Shown here: piece after piece, positions 18,540 to 29,476 of the stretch
Numbering within the stretch: position 1 is the stretch's first letter
Layout of the letters: every line of letters starts with the position of its first letter
From: Sulfolobus sp. S-194
GTDB lineage: Archaea > Thermoproteota > Thermoprotei_A > Sulfolobales > Sulfolobaceae
Assembly: GCF_012222305.1 (NCBI RefSeq)
Contig: NZ_CP035730.1
Coordinates: 186,001 to 250,000, forward strand
DNA length: 64,000 bases
Reading direction: 5' to 3'
The notes under the pieces: generated by a model
Seen by the model: the letters and a program-made list of their open reading frames with translations, nothing else
Told to the model about the DNA's origin: nothing
Databases searched by the model: none
Translations under genes and position numbers: made by a program

Positions 18540-21125
18540 ATGATGAGTAAAGAAGAACAACGAATTGAAGAGCTTCAAAAGCTTATCTTGAAATCTATGG
18601 AGATTTTACCTTTTACTGATGCTATTAAGCCTGCAAAAGTAGCATCTCCTCAAACTTACGTTTACCACTCTATTTCTGTTGGTACTTTATCTTATACTAT
18701 TTGTGAAAAAATAGCGGAAGTGGACTCAGAAGGTTTGAAAAATCTGGAGAATATCTACGGTTATGATTATAGGGAATTATGTTACTTTGGCGGTTTCTTT
18801 CACGATTGGATGAAATTATATAGTACTAAAGAGGAGAAGAGTTTTAAGTTTTTACCAGATGCTAGAGAAAAGGCTAGGGAATTGGCTAAAAAGACTGGGA
18901 TTCCAAACGCTGAGAAACTCGTAGACCATGTTTATACTTTTGCTGAAGGACCTCTATCAAATAACCTAGAACTCCCATTATGGCTCTCAGTAAAATTAGC
19001 TGATATGTTAATGATAAGTGAGATAAACAGTGTTAGTGACGTATATAAATTTGCAGAGAGTCCCAATTACATAGATGCAATAAGGGCATTAAGAAATTAT
19101 GGGTTGGATTTGCACTACATAAGTGCATCCCCTAGATTGTTCACAATTCTGGCGTCAGAGGATATTATGAAAAGTGTCAACGGTACTCCGCTAATTACAT
19201 ATAAGGACGGATTTGTATATATTTCTGGGACTGATTCTTCTCCTTTACCGCTCTCTAAAATAAGGGAAATTTTCGAGAGTAGGTTCAGATCGGTAGATAT
19301 TAAAAATATCGCTGATCAAATCGAGAGGTGTATCAGTAATAAAGAGGAGGAATGGAATAAGCTTAACTCCGGTGATTTCTCAGTACTATATAATGAAAAG
19401 TCTGGTGAGAAGAAACCTAAGCAGCTTAATGCTTTTCTACCTACTAAGGTTTGTACTCCGTTTGAGGATGTTGTAGGTAATTTATCACCTCAAGATAGGA
19501 TAGCTGTTGCAGAAATGATTATTGGGAAATTAAGGGATAAAATACCCTATGGTGTTATAACCTATTTTACTGAAAAGTTCTCGCGTTATGATGAGGATTA
19601 CATTAAGAGTAAGCTTGACATCAAGGATAAATTTCCTAAGTATCTAGAGGGTATTAAACTGGAAGACACACAGAAATTAATTGATCAAATTCTTAATGCT
19701 ATAAGGGAGAAGTATAGTAAAGTCGGGGCTAACTTGACTATCGCTAGCTTTGTTAAGAAGAGTTTTAATGGTTATATAAATGATGATATTGATTTAGAAA
19801 AAATTCCACCTAAAAATTACTGTGTTGTATGTGGTATACCAATTTATGATGAGGTAGTAAACTTTAAGCAGTTTAGCACTCTTTTAGGAGGAAAAACAGA
19901 AATTTGGATTCCTAGAGAGACTGGCCTAGATGAAATAGACAGAGTTAGAGATAATTGGGCGATATGCCCTATATGTAACTATGAGGCGTTGCAATTAAAG
20001 GGAGATTTTGCCCCACCATTTATTTTAGTCTCCTTTTATCCTGGTGTTCCTATTCTGTTGTTAGAGGCTTTAAGTACTATTACTTCAGCTTTGAATTCTC
20101 AATCTGGTGATGAGGAGAAGAAATCCTTACAAAGCCTAGTCATTTCTAAACATTCTACCTATTATAATGTTTTTATCCATAGTCTTTACAAGATACAAAC
20201 TTTCAGTAAAAGCGTAAAAGCCGATTATTTAGGAGGGAAAGTTATAATCCCGGCTACAGAGATCACTAGTAAGAAGTCTACAAGATTGGACAAAAATACT
20301 CTTAACGATATATTATATTATATTCCTTACGTTTCTTCAGTATATCTTTTCTCGCCCATAATAATATCTGCAAGTATATACGATTTCCCCATAACTACTA
20401 ATACATTTGAGATCTCTTCTGAAATAAACTACTTATGGACGAGAGTGGGTAAAACCACTGAAGAAGATAATCCCAATTATATTACATTACTTTTACTGTT
20501 AGCTTATAATGCGAAATATACTGCCTTAAGGAATACTTATAAGAATAGAGATGAGTTTGAAAATGTCCTAAATTCAATGATTAATGATATGGACATGTTC
20601 GCAAGTGTTAGTAGATCCTTATCAGTTATTGCTTTAGGAATAGCTGTAAATGAAGCTAGATCGGAAGATGAAAGTAAACTCATAAGAAATATTAAGTTTT
20701 TTATTCCATTTTTAGATTTCGCGTTTTCGGGTGTAGATAAAATGGGGGAGTCTTTTTCCAAATCTTTAAATGCAATAGCTAAAGTATTAGTAGATGCGGT
20801 TAAAGATCAGAAGGTAAGCAAACACCAAATTGTAGGGTTTTTAAGGGATGGTATAGACATGTTTTTTAAATCTTATATGCTAGATAAAGATGACAGAATA
20901 TCTATAGCAGCAAATACTGCACTTAACACTCTCTCAAACAACTTTAACATAACTGATGAAGATTCGAAAAATCTTTTCTATAATTTAAAAAATGTTTTTT
21001 CTAATTTGTATGAGATCGAATCTACTTCAGATAGAAGTCTGGCTATATCTATATCCACAGCTCTAGTCAATTGGTTATACCTCCTTTACCTATATAGGAA
21101 ATCTGGGGAGGAGGAAAATGAGTAA
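18540..21125 (+). CDS. cas10d: Cas10d (Csc3), large subunit of the type I-D complex with HD nuclease
   Basis: The protein has 861 residues. An HD nuclease motif is at His88-Asp89 (FFHDWMK), with His43 upstream. A Cys4 zinc site is formed by CVVCG near residue 428 and CPIC near 476. No GGDD cyclase motif is seen, which separates Cas10d from the type III Cas10. The long helical C-terminus corresponds to the part that in type I-D also supplies the small subunit Cas11d from an internal start. Cas10d carries the DNA-cleaving HD domain missing from the partner Cas3'. Two ATGs are adjacent (18540 and 18543), and either fits a leaderless start. The stop overlaps csc2 by 8 bp. Confidence 0.9.
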   Translation: MMSKEEQRIEELQKLILKSMEILPFTDAIKPAKVASPQTYVYHSISVGTLSYTICEKIAEVDSEGLKNLENIYGYDYRELCYFGGFFHDWMKLYSTKEEKSFKFLPDAREKARELAKKTGIPNAEKLVDHVYTFAEGPLSNNLELPLWLSVKLADMLMISEINSVSDVYKFAESPNYIDAIRALRNYGLDLHYISASPRLFTILASEDIMKSVNGTPLITYKDGFVYISGTDSSPLPLSKIREIFESRFRSVDIKNIADQIERCISNKEEEWNKLNSGDFSVLYNEKSGEKKPKQLNAFLPTKVCTPFEDVVGNLSPQDRIAVAEMIIGKLRDKIPYGVITYFTEKFSRYDEDYIKSKLDIKDKFPKYLEGIKLEDTQKLIDQILNAIREKYSKVGANLTIASFVKKSFNGYINDDIDLEKIPPKNYCVVCGIPIYDEVVNFKQFSTLLGGKTEIWIPRETGLDEIDRVRDNWAICPICNYEALQLKGDFAPPFILVSFYPGVPILLLEALSTITSALNSQSGDEEKKSLQSLVISKHSTYYNVFIHSLYKIQTFSKSVKADYLGGKVIIPATEITSKKSTRLDKNTLNDILYYIPYVSSVYLFSPIIISASIYDFPITTNTFEISSEINYLWTRVGKTTEEDNPNYITLLLLLAYNAKYTALRNTYKNRDEFENVLNSMINDMDMFASVSRSLSVIALGIAVNEARSEDESKLIRNIKFFIPFLDFAFSGVDKMGESFSKSLNAIAKVLVDAVKDQKVSKHQIVGFLRDGIDMFFKSYMLDKDDRISIAANTALNTLSNNFNITDEDSKNLFYNLKNVFSNLYEIESTSDRSLAISISTALVNWLYLLYLYRKSGEEENE

Positions 21126-22170
21126 GGCAGAAGAACTTTTCAAAAATATATTTGGGGTAGAATTTAATCAAGTCAAACCTTTTTTTTCAGATCTAAGTAA
21201 ACCAGATGTAAAAAATGTAGTACCTCAAGGTAGAGTAATAAACGTATATATTGTAATAAGGGCTAACAACGAACTATTGATAAGACACGAAGGCGGAGAG
21301 GATATATCACTAGCTTCAATAGGCCAAGATAAGTATCCAATAATACTTTACGATAAGTTCCAGTCAGTATATAGGAGAAAGGAACTAGAATTTCTGAGGA
21401 ATGACTATAGTGCTCATAAGGCAGAAATAAACAAGATAAGGGGTAAAGAGGATGACTGGTTCTGTGCTCTAAGGCCTACTGTAGCTACTAAGAAAGAAGA
21501 AGAAAGAATGGGAGGACAATGCGGAGAATGTCCGGACTGTATCACGTTTGGGTTTGCTGTTAGAAAAGAAGGGAGATACAACGTTAAGAGTAGGATTGAA
21601 GGTGATTTATTTATAGCCACAACATCAGAAAGAAAGAGCGTTGTGATAAGGACTTTTAACGCTGTAGATGATATAACAAAAACGACTATAATAGGTGGTG
21701 AGAGTGATCAGGCTGGTAGGACTGGAGCTTTATTCAGGTTATCACTAGTAAGGGCAGGGACAGCATTTGTAGGAAAGATTGCAATGAAAGATATAGGTCC
21801 TAACGACTTCTTATTAAAGATAGCAACATTAACAACTATAAGTAAAATAGGTGGAAATATAACTGATTTCGGCAACATAAAAGTCTATATACCGGCAATA
21901 ATGTTTAGCACTCATGAGATCTCATCGAGCTATGACCTCTTCTTAAAAGTGAAAGAGAAAGAAGATGTAGATACGATTATTTCCGATATAAACGCTCAAT
22001 TAGATAAGATGAAGAAGGGTGTCTTAGTTACTTCAAATGATTTTTCAGAAAAGATTAAGAGCGTACTGTTTGATGCTAACGGTCGTATAGTCCATGATGT
22101 AATTCAAGGAGCCTGGGAAGAGGCTAAGATATTCAAAGACTCCATAGAAGCTGCATTAAAAGAAAAGTGA
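21118..22170 (+). CDS. csc2: Csc2 (Cas7 backbone subunit of type I-D)
   Basis: The protein has 350 residues and matches Csc2, the Cas7-type subunit that lines the crRNA in the type I-D complex. A cysteine cluster, [10 protein letters not shown], lies near residue 133, and a glycine-rich stretch [18 protein letters not shown] follows near 195. The ATG overlaps the end of cas10d by 8 bp, with GGGGAGGAGG directly before it as ribosome site. The next gene, csc1, starts 6 bp after the stop. The order cas10d-csc2-csc1-cas3' is that of type I-D loci. It is intact and not unusual. Confidence 0.9.
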   Translation: MSKAEELFKNIFGVEFNQVKPFFSDLSKPDVKNVVPQGRVINVYIVIRANNELLIRHEGGEDISLASIGQDKYPIILYDKFQSVYRRKELEFLRNDYSAHKAEINKIRGKEDDWFCALRPTVATKKEEERMGGQCGECPDCITFGFAVRKEGRYNVKSRIEGDLFIATTSERKSVVIRTFNAVDDITKTTIIGGESDQAGRTGALFRLSLVRAGTAFVGKIAMKDIGPNDFLLKIATLTTISKIGGNITDFGNIKVYIPAIMFSTHEISSSYDLFLKVKEKEDVDTIISDINAQLDKMKKGVLVTSNDFSEKIKSVLFDANGRIVHDVIQGAWEEAKIFKDSIEAALKEK

Positions 22171-22176
22171 TCTCTA

Positions 22177-22949
22177 ATGTTATTCAGAGCAACTTTTATC
22201 CTTGAAGGTATCTTAATTTTTTCAACAGAAGTTCGACCTATGATATCTGCAGGACAAGCTATGGGTTCCTATATATCCCCCTCACCTTACATTCATAATT
22301 ACCCTATAATATACGGAATCCTGGGGAAGTCTGCCGAAGCTTACTTCGTTATACCGTCACTTCATTATAATTATTATGAAGACAGGAAAGTTAAGGGGGG
22401 ATAACACTCAATTACACTTCCATCAATCAAGTTATTCAGAACGCTAAATTAGGAAAGGGTTTTTATGTATTCCCGTTAATTCCTAAAAAGATAATTACAG
22501 AGTCGTTTCTGCTCTCAGCGGAATCTTGGACTTATTACTTACCAACAAGAGCACCTACGAAGAACGTTTTCCCCAGAGTTACTAGTTACACCGCCTTCAT
22601 GCCTGGAACTGAATTTTATACTTACATAGTTACAGATGGAAAGTTTGAGATCCCAAAATGGATCAGAATTGGAAAGAAGAGGTGGGGAATAATGAGGATA
22701 GAACCACAAGAGGTTAAGGTGGATAAAGTTACTCAAGTCGGGAATTGTACTACATCAATTCCTGTGAACATTAAAGATGCTGAAGCATTCGACTATAAAG
22801 TATTGAGTTATTCTAAACTGTATGAGACACCAAACGTAGAAGAGGGCCTTATAGGTTGGGCTACTTTAGAATCATGTTATGAGATTAAAAGTAGGAGTGC
22901 TAGGATTACTCTTCCTATTCCTAAATCATTTATAACTCAAGAGGTTTAA
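22177..22949 (+). pseudogene. csc1: Csc1 (Cas5 subunit of type I-D), split by a frameshift at a G6 run
   Basis: The first frame (22177-22404) gives 75 residues, starting [20 protein letters not shown] and ending in GG-stop. The same protein continues in the -1 frame from 22401: [48 protein letters not shown], through to the stop at 22949. The joined product would have 257 residues, a normal Csc1 size. The break falls in GTTAAGGGGGGATAA; one more G, or a -1 slip on GGG, restores the frame. Csc1 is the Cas5-type subunit near the crRNA handle, so a true null would disable type I-D interference. A sequencing error, a reversible G-tract change and programmed slippage are all open. Confidence 0.85.
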
Positions 22950-22952
22950 TTA

Positions 22953-24884
22953 ATGGCTGATAAAGAGTTAATTATTCCAGAGACTTTTATTCCGTTAGGT
23001 AATTTAGCGATAAATGGGAAAAGACTTAGGAAGTTTCAAGAGGACCTATATTATGCATTAGAACAAGCAGATGAAGTATGTATAACGGCACCTACTGGGT
23101 CTGGGAAAACTTTTTCCCTCTTAATCCTTTTAGCTTATGCTCTGAAAACTAGGTTGCCAGTAGTAGGAATTTACCCTTCAAAAGCTCTAATTAACGACCA
23201 ATTTGAATCACTAAGTAATACACTTTTAGACTTAGGGTTCCAGCGTATCGATAATTATACATATAGGGGAAAATTCTCTTTAAAGAACCTGATAGAAAAA
23301 GATATTAAACTTTACTTAGTAAAATTGACCCACGATACAAAAAAGGATGTGATGGATATAATAGAAAATTTCTATGCCGGACCAAATAAATACATTATAA
23401 TATTAACTGTCCCAGAATATCCTTATATTTACTTAACAAATTTAGGTTTAATTGATGCATTCTCAACACTTGCTGAATTAGTAAGTAAGAGAACAACAAT
23501 AACCCATGATGATACTAAGAGATTGAATGTATCTGAAAGTCTGATAAAGAGAAACTTCAACTTATTTGCAAGAACTCTAAACGGTTATTATTTTATTGAC
23601 GAGTTTCACCTTTATACTGGATTTGCCAGAGCTTCACTTTTAACCCTAAAGAGAATGATTGAGGACTATAACGAGGATACAAAACTATATAAGTTCGTCT
23701 TTTCCTCAGCAACTCCTATAGGGATAGAGTGTAAAAAAGTGGTAAGTACTTCTCCCTCGGATGATGGAGCAAAGATTAGGAAAAGAACTAGGGTTGTATT
23801 TCATCTTGCTTCCGGAAATCCCCAGGAGGAAGCTGTTAATTATATCGTAAATAATTTTAAATCTTCTGAAAATAGGAAAACCGGTATTATATTAGATAGG
23901 ATATATTACATAGCACAATTATGTGATAAAATACAAGACGCTACAGTTGTTTGGGGTTTGAAAAATTACGGAAAATGTAGGATTTCACAAAACCCTAGAG
24001 AGGAAAAAATAATCATCGGAAACAGTGCTATATCGTTTGGTATAGATATTCCTAATTTAGATTTGGGTTTCATTCACGCACATGATGCGGAAACTGCTAT
24101 ACAAAGGATTGGAAGGTTTGGAAGACACGGTGAAGGAGAGGCTGAAGTACATCTATTTATTAAATCTACATATAAAGTTACAAGCAAAATAAAATGCGGT
24201 AATATGAAATACGATGAGTTCCTTAAGTTAATTCGTGAGATTTATGAAAAAAGGGAGGATGATGGACTAGACAAAATAAAGATCTCTAAAGAGAGAGCCG
24301 AAGTAGCGTTTTACACTTATAAATTATTCAAGATGATTGCGACAGGAGAAATTGAGACTCAAAATCTAACTCACCAAAACTTACCAACACTCATTAAACT
24401 TCGCCCAATAGCTGACGAATACTTTTACGTTTATGCCTTTAGACCAGGAGGTATAACAGGAAGATGGTGTAACGGAAACGGTCAAGATGACTTCTTCTCC
24501 ATGGCTAGGAACTTTGAATATGATCCCGATAATCAGTGCTTTAAAGATACACCATTAAAGCAGCTACCAGAAGTCCTTGTGCAACGAGAAGTAAAAGATG
24601 AACATAAATTTTTACCGGTAGAAAAATTTTCAAAATTATATTTTCCAAGGCTTGTGATCAACAATAGAAATAATCTAATAAAGTTAGATGATGTTAAAGA
24701 TCTAAAAAATTCCTATGTCTTGGTAATTAAACATGAGGATGTAAATTGGAAAGACTTTGACGAAATGGCAAGAATAGTTGCAAGTTATGAGTCTGCATTT
24801 CCTATGTGCAATAAAGAAAATAGAAGTTTTGATCCTCAAAAGTTAAGATGCATCACATATGACGGATTGCTAGTATTTATCTAA
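22953..24884 (+). CDS. cas3: Cas3' helicase of type I-D
   Basis: The protein has 643 residues and is a superfamily 2 helicase. Walker A APTGSGKT is at residues 47-54, a DExH box DEFH near 216-219 (YFIDEFHLYTG), SAT in FSSATPIG, and motif VI QRIGRFGRHG near 382-391. It has no HD nuclease domain, as expected in type I-D, where that domain sits on Cas10d. It unwinds target DNA after the complex has bound it. It starts 3 bp after csc1 and closes the operon. The convergent cmr operon ends 46 bp beyond its stop. Confidence 0.9.
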   Translation: MADKELIIPETFIPLGNLAINGKRLRKFQEDLYYALEQADEVCITAPTGSGKTFSLLILLAYALKTRLPVVGIYPSKALINDQFESLSNTLLDLGFQRIDNYTYRGKFSLKNLIEKDIKLYLVKLTHDTKKDVMDIIENFYAGPNKYIIILTVPEYPYIYLTNLGLIDAFSTLAELVSKRTTITHDDTKRLNVSESLIKRNFNLFARTLNGYYFIDEFHLYTGFARASLLTLKRMIEDYNEDTKLYKFVFSSATPIGIECKKVVSTSPSDDGAKIRKRTRVVFHLASGNPQEEAVNYIVNNFKSSENRKTGIILDRIYYIAQLCDKIQDATVVWGLKNYGKCRISQNPREEKIIIGNSAISFGIDIPNLDLGFIHAHDAETAIQRIGRFGRHGEGEAEVHLFIKSTYKVTSKIKCGNMKYDEFLKLIREIYEKREDDGLDKIKISKERAEVAFYTYKLFKMIATGEIETQNLTHQNLPTLIKLRPIADEYFYVYAFRPGGITGRWCNGNGQDDFFSMARNFEYDPDNQCFKDTPLKQLPEVLVQREVKDEHKFLPVEKFSKLYFPRLVINNRNNLIKLDDVKDLKNSYVLVIKHEDVNWKDFDEMARIVASYESAFPMCNKENRSFDPQKLRCITYDGLLVFI

Positions 24885-24930
24885 TTTGAGATTTTTTATA
24901 AATATACATTAAATAAAAACTGAAAAACTA

Positions 24931-25785
24931 TTATTTGCTTATAGGTAGTACGGATCCCCATCCATTTTCTCTGAAAAGCCCTAAGTTTGATCTTTCTCTA
25001 TAACTTATTATTGAACCAGGCATTATTGCAGGATAAATAGGTCTTCTGACTCCATAGGCAATATTAAATCCGAGTCCTATCAGTCCTATCCTTATCGCTA
25101 GATTATCCGTCATAACGTCTTTTAACTTGCCTAAGCCATCTATTTCCATTTCATATAGATCTTCTATTGCCACTATCTTATTCACAGGCTTTAATATAAT
25201 GGGTGAAAGAACAAGTCCTAGTTCTCCCTTTTGCGGAATTTCAAGATCCTTTAAAACCTCAACCTTAACTATGCTACTCTCTCCTCCCATTGTATAATAA
25301 CCTTCCTTAACTTCATGGTCAGTCTCTACAACTATTCCTCCTTCCTTAATCTTTATCAACTGTTGTGTATATAATAAAGATTCTTTAACGGTTTTACTAT
25401 CACCTTCTATCCCAATTCCTATCTTATTTATCACATTTAAGACTTTTACTACGTCAAGTTCTTCTACAATTTTCCAGTTATTCAACTTTATTACTTTTCC
25501 TGGATAACTGTGGGCATAATAACCCCCTTTTGTGTAGAGTAGAGGCCCCCATAACTTAACTTTAACTGTATTTAAATCACTTTCCAGTGACAATTTATTA
25601 ACATTTATTTTGTTTCCTGCATTCTTAGTAATGGAATATAGGAACCCAACTATAGTTGAAGGTAATGGTAGTGGTTCTGAAATTCCTTTATTCATAGGCC
25701 CGCTTAGTATTGGTGAGAATTCTCCTCCCCATCTAAACGATACGGGTTTTAATGGTTTGATTAAGAGAAATGTGATCGTTCTCAC
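24931..25785 (-). CDS. cmr3: Cmr3 (Cas5 subunit of type III-B)
   Basis: The protein has 284 residues and typical Cmr3 features: the N-terminal FLLIKPLKPVSFRWGGEF, ISEPLPLPSTIVGFLYS, and a C-terminal glycine-rich part GLIGLGFNIAYGVRRPIYPA. Cmr3 binds the 5' handle of the crRNA and pairs with Cmr2 at the base of the complex. It is the last gene of the operon. Its ATG overlaps the end of cmr2 by 4 bp, which fits coupled translation of partners. Nothing is unusual. Confidence 0.9.
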   Translation of the reverse strand: MRTITFLLIKPLKPVSFRWGGEFSPILSGPMNKGISEPLPLPSTIVGFLYSITKNAGNKINVNKLSLESDLNTVKVKLWGPLLYTKGGYYAHSYPGKVIKLNNWKIVEELDVVKVLNVINKIGIGIEGDSKTVKESLLYTQQLIKIKEGGIVVETDHEVKEGYYTMGGESSIVKVEVLKDLEIPQKGELGLVLSPIILKPVNKIVAIEDLYEMEIDGLGKLKDVMTDNLAIRIGLIGLGFNIAYGVRRPIYPAIMPGSIISYRERSNLGLFRENGWGSVLPISK

Positions 25786-28325
25786 CCCATATAATTATCA
25801 TCTAAATACTCCACTGCCTTTATTATATTAAGGTTATATGGTGGGGTATAGTTTAAATCTTTCTTTAATTTATTTCTTGTAATATAGTAATCAACTACAC
25901 TCTTTAATAAATTACCACAATCGCTTTCAACACACTTCTTTATTATTTCATCTCCCAATACATCTTTAATGAATGAATTACTTAATTCCTTTTTCCTCTT
26001 TATCTTTTCATACAATCCCTCAATTTGATCTAATTCACTGTTTCGTATAATTGCAATATTTTTAAAATCTAATTCACCCCTACCTCTTAAGATTATAGTT
26101 ACGTCTTTCCCTTTAACTTCATCCTTAAGTTCCTCAAGCCTAGAAGCTATTTCCCATGAGTAAAAGAATGGGTCCTTATAGTGTGTAATATATACCCCAT
26201 AACTCCTACCATAAGCTATCGGTGCATCAAATATCATATCCCCGATTTTTACAAAACCTAATGCTCCTTCACTGGAAGAGATACTCAAATCGCTTATTCT
26301 ACTCGCACCCCAATAGTTTAACCTTGTTTCTTCTATTAGATTTAATACGGATAAGTTACTGATTGGAGAAAGGAAAGCCACATCATCGCCTCCTGAATAA
26401 ATTAAGAACCCGTCCTTAGAGACTTTCAATGCATCCAAAAGCGATACAACCATTAAGCCTCTGGACAAGGTTATTAAATAATCTGGGGTCATAGGTATTT
26501 GAACTTCATCTTTCTCTAAATTAACGTTAAATATAGTCCTTATTTCCTCTTCCATCTCCTTAATCCTTTTTTCGTCTACGGTTACATTGGATATTGTATT
26601 TATGTAGTCCTTAAAGTTTTCGCCCCTAACTATTCCCTTCCATAATTTTTTACCTATATAATCTCCATCACCTTTTACTATTGCGTAATATATTTCCTCT
26701 TTTTTAGGAAGTCCTAGATTTTTGCAGTCTATCTCAGAAGTCCCCTCAATGCAGTCCAGCATTAATCGCTTTTTAGTAGTGTAAATATAAAAGAAAAGTC
26801 TTGCTATAGGTGTGTCATGCGCTTTTAGAGGATCGGGTAATCTTAAGAGTTTAGGATATTCGTCTGTCTCCGATACTTCCTCTTTTTTCTCTAATACATT
26901 TCTCCAATTATATACATTAGCAATATCGATAGTTGAGGGTATGAGCTGCATATTATATTTTCTCTCCATGTACTTGTGTAGTTTTCTCTTTATATAACAA
27001 TATTGGCATAACCTTTCCCCTTCCTCTAGGTCTTCATCATTATCTATAACTGATGGTAATACTCCACATGAAGTACATATCCTATAAAGTTCCTTATTTT
27101 CGTATTTTTCCGTTGTGTATTTATTAACGAAGTCTGAAGCAGTAATACCATAAGTTACCTTTACCATAACATCAGCCTCGTTAATAAGCTTAATTAAATA
27201 CATGAATTTAGAGAAAGCAGAATTAAAGTTCTTACTTCTCAGAGCTTTATTTACATCAACTACTCTAATTCTTATAGGCGTGATAGGATTCTCTAAAGAC
27301 TTCAATATAGACTTATCTGAGAAATTATCGCTTACTGCACTTACTATCTTTTCCCACGCCTTTACATATAACTCCTTAATGTATTTTTTAACCTCATCTT
27401 CATTGTGATTAACCGCCTTAGGTAATGCCAAAAGCACTGTAGCCGGCATTATGGGCTGTGTAGGGTTGAACATCAAATCGTTGAATTCCCAATAAGTTTC
27501 TTTGCCGTTTATTTCCCTAGGTATATTCTTTAGTCTGGTTACAAAGAATGGGTTCAATCCCATGAAAGGAGAGAGTACAATATCTACACCGTAACTATGT
27601 ATTAAGGGATCAATAGTCTCATATGTCAGCCAAGAGAGTAGATAACTCCCTCCCCAAAAGTCCCAAGCTTTCCTAGCCTTAGATATTATCTGCTGAATTG
27701 CAGGTAAATCGATTTTAACTATGTAACCAGTCAAGTCCCTATTTAAGAACCAGTTGACCATTGATGATGTTGCATATAAATGATCAAAAACAGAGTAAGT
27801 CCCGATTCTTGTATCAGCTAAGGGATAGTTATTAGGACAAAAGTGATACCAAGACACTTCTATTAATGCATAAAGTGAATTATATTTATCTCTCCAATTT
27901 AAATTACTTAAATTATCTTTAATCCATCTAACATAATCTTGTATACATTTCTTTTTAATATTATCAACTAGCTTTATCCTATGTTTAGGATTAAACACAT
28001 TATATTTCCACGTCTGTTTATATGTCCCAGTATTCTGAAAAGATATCGCATACCTCTCTAAAGATGCCGAGAACCTATCAGCCTTATGCACAATTTCTAT
28101 ATACTTGTCTATTTCTTCATCAGTTATACCCAGAAGCTTTGCAAAAGTAAGTCCATCTTTTTCATGAACGTCTGAAGCCCTTTCGTAATAAGTTACGTTG
28201 AACTCTTTTAGGAAAGAATCATCTAACGCCCTACCACTACCTTCTATACTCCTAGTTATACCCCATGGTTTCCATGGAGGATCATGCAATAGGGCTAGGA
28301 TTTTAATCTTAAAGATTTCACTCAA
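25782..28325 (-). CDS. cmr2: Cmr2 (Cas10), type III-B large subunit with HD and GGDD cyclase
   Basis: The protein has 847 residues. His14-Asp15 in ALLHDPPWKPW is the Cmr-type HD site. CTSCG (about 413) with CQYC (about 436) form the zinc site. SGGDDVAFLSP near residue 645 is the palm GGDD motif that makes cyclic oligoadenylates. Both active sites look intact, so the complex should be able to signal to the Csx1 encoded at 53773 and perhaps to cut DNA. It begins directly after the cmr6 stop with GAGGTGATC ahead of the ATG, a good match to the Sulfolobales anti-Shine-Dalgarno. Confidence 0.95.
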   Translation of the reverse strand: MSEIFKIKILALLHDPPWKPWGITRSIEGSGRALDDSFLKEFNVTYYERASDVHEKDGLTFAKLLGITDEEIDKYIEIVHKADRFSASLERYAISFQNTGTYKQTWKYNVFNPKHRIKLVDNIKKKCIQDYVRWIKDNLSNLNWRDKYNSLYALIEVSWYHFCPNNYPLADTRIGTYSVFDHLYATSSMVNWFLNRDLTGYIVKIDLPAIQQIISKARKAWDFWGGSYLLSWLTYETIDPLIHSYGVDIVLSPFMGLNPFFVTRLKNIPREINGKETYWEFNDLMFNPTQPIMPATVLLALPKAVNHNEDEVKKYIKELYVKAWEKIVSAVSDNFSDKSILKSLENPITPIRIRVVDVNKALRSKNFNSAFSKFMYLIKLINEADVMVKVTYGITASDFVNKYTTEKYENKELYRICTSCGVLPSVIDNDEDLEEGERLCQYCYIKRKLHKYMERKYNMQLIPSTIDIANVYNWRNVLEKKEEVSETDEYPKLLRLPDPLKAHDTPIARLFFYIYTTKKRLMLDCIEGTSEIDCKNLGLPKKEEIYYAIVKGDGDYIGKKLWKGIVRGENFKDYINTISNVTVDEKRIKEMEEEIRTIFNVNLEKDEVQIPMTPDYLITLSRGLMVVSLLDALKVSKDGFLIYSGGDDVAFLSPISNLSVLNLIEETRLNYWGASRISDLSISSSEGALGFVKIGDMIFDAPIAYGRSYGVYITHYKDPFFYSWEIASRLEELKDEVKGKDVTIILRGRGELDFKNIAIIRNSELDQIEGLYEKIKRKKELSNSFIKDVLGDEIIKKCVESDCGNLLKSVVDYYITRNKLKKDLNYTPPYNLNIIKAVEYLDDNYMG

Positions 28326-29063
28326 TCAGATCACCTCAAACCCTTCCAGTTCAAAAAAGTTATATCCCTTAGTCGACCTTGCACCTAATCCAATTTTCAT
28401 GGAGTAAAGTAGTAAGAGTGATATAAGCTCTACTGCATCCTTTACATTTAGCTTTTCCTTTACACTATCAATCTTTGCCCTTTTATCTACTCCAATTATA
28501 AACCTGAACCTAACGTTTTCTCTAATGGCTAAATGGACTATAGGTACTGGGCTAACTTCATATTCAGTCTTAATTGGATTTCCTCCTCTATAATAATGGG
28601 GATTTATAATATCTCCAATTAACACCCTACCCTTTTCACCGATAGGATAAGCATCACCAACTATTATATAACCCTCATTATTCTTCCCTCCAAAAATCTC
28701 CTCACCGTCATCTTTTGTTAGTGCATAAAGGTTACTCCTAAGGATACCCTTAATTGTAGACCCAGGAATGTAAGGGATGTCTAGAATTTCGTCATAATTT
28801 AATCCCACCTCAAAGATTAGATGAAATAGCCCCTCAGAGAGACCACTTAAAGCCTTATAATTAACTCTACCAGTTACATCTATTACCCGATAATTTAAAC
28901 TGATTAAAGCCTTTTTAATCTCGTTGGTTAGATCACTTATTAACTTTAAGTTAAACTCTTGCTTTTCAGCTCTTTCTAATATCCTTCTCCTCACTGTTTC
29001 CTTATTTTCTCCCGTTAAAATCCCGTAAACAAACTCTTTGATACAACTTAACCCGAAGTTCAT
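28326..29063 (-). CDS. cmr6: Cmr6 (Cas7-like RAMP subunit)
   Basis: The protein has 245 residues. It has the RAMP landmarks YIPGSTIKGILRSNLYAL in the middle, which form the thumb region, and GLGARSTKGYNFFEL near the C-terminus. Cmr6 sits near the 3' end of the crRNA in the Cmr complex. The ATG is preceded by GGGTG, 10 bp after the cmr5 stop. The gene ends immediately before cmr2. The family assignment rests on motifs and operon position. Confidence 0.88.
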   Translation of the reverse strand: MNFGLSCIKEFVYGILTGENKETVRRRILERAEKQEFNLKLISDLTNEIKKALISLNYRVIDVTGRVNYKALSGLSEGLFHLIFEVGLNYDEILDIPYIPGSTIKGILRSNLYALTKDDGEEIFGGKNNEGYIIVGDAYPIGEKGRVLIGDIINPHYYRGGNPIKTEYEVSPVPIVHLAIRENVRFRFIIGVDKRAKIDSVKEKLNVKDAVELISLLLLYSMKIGLGARSTKGYNFFELEGFEVI

Positions 29064-29073
29064 AAAAACACCC

Positions 29074-29469
29074 TTAGTCGATCATTTTTGCTACCTTTTT
29101 CATCTCGATTAATATTGGTAATATTTTCCTAGTTATTATAAGCTCATTTTTCCTAACCTCCTTTATGCACTCTAGTGAGTTATTACACTTTATATTACCG
29201 AACTTATTCAGAACGTCCGTTAAAAACATTAGATAAACTGAATATCCCTTACCCTCATTTTCAACTTCATCACATTCCGCCGATTCTAAATTGTTTACCT
29301 TTCCCTCAGCCTTTGCATAATAGAAAGTCATTGCTGGAACCAGACCCTCTTGTGCAACTAAAGAAGGAAAATCTTCAGCTCTCCTTACAAAGGCATCTAT
29401 GTTTTTACATTGTAACTTCTTACTTTCCAGTTTTTTACCATATTCAATTACATAATCTATATAGTCCAT
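29074..29469 (-). CDS. cmr5: Cmr5 (Cas11 small subunit)
   Basis: The protein has 131 residues, small and all-helical, with the Cmr5 pattern DFPSLVAQEGLVPAMTFYYAKA. Cmr5 forms the minor filament beside the Cmr4 backbone and helps hold target RNA. The start has GAGGTGATT 5 bp ahead, an almost perfect ribosome site. Flanking gaps are 7 bp to cmr1 and 10 bp to cmr6. Confidence 0.9.
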   Translation of the reverse strand: MDYIDYVIEYGKKLESKKLQCKNIDAFVRRAEDFPSLVAQEGLVPAMTFYYAKAEGKVNNLESAECDEVENEGKGYSVYLMFLTDVLNKFGNIKCNNSLECIKEVRKNELIITRKILPILIEMKKVAKMID

Positions 29470-29476
29470 AGTTTAA

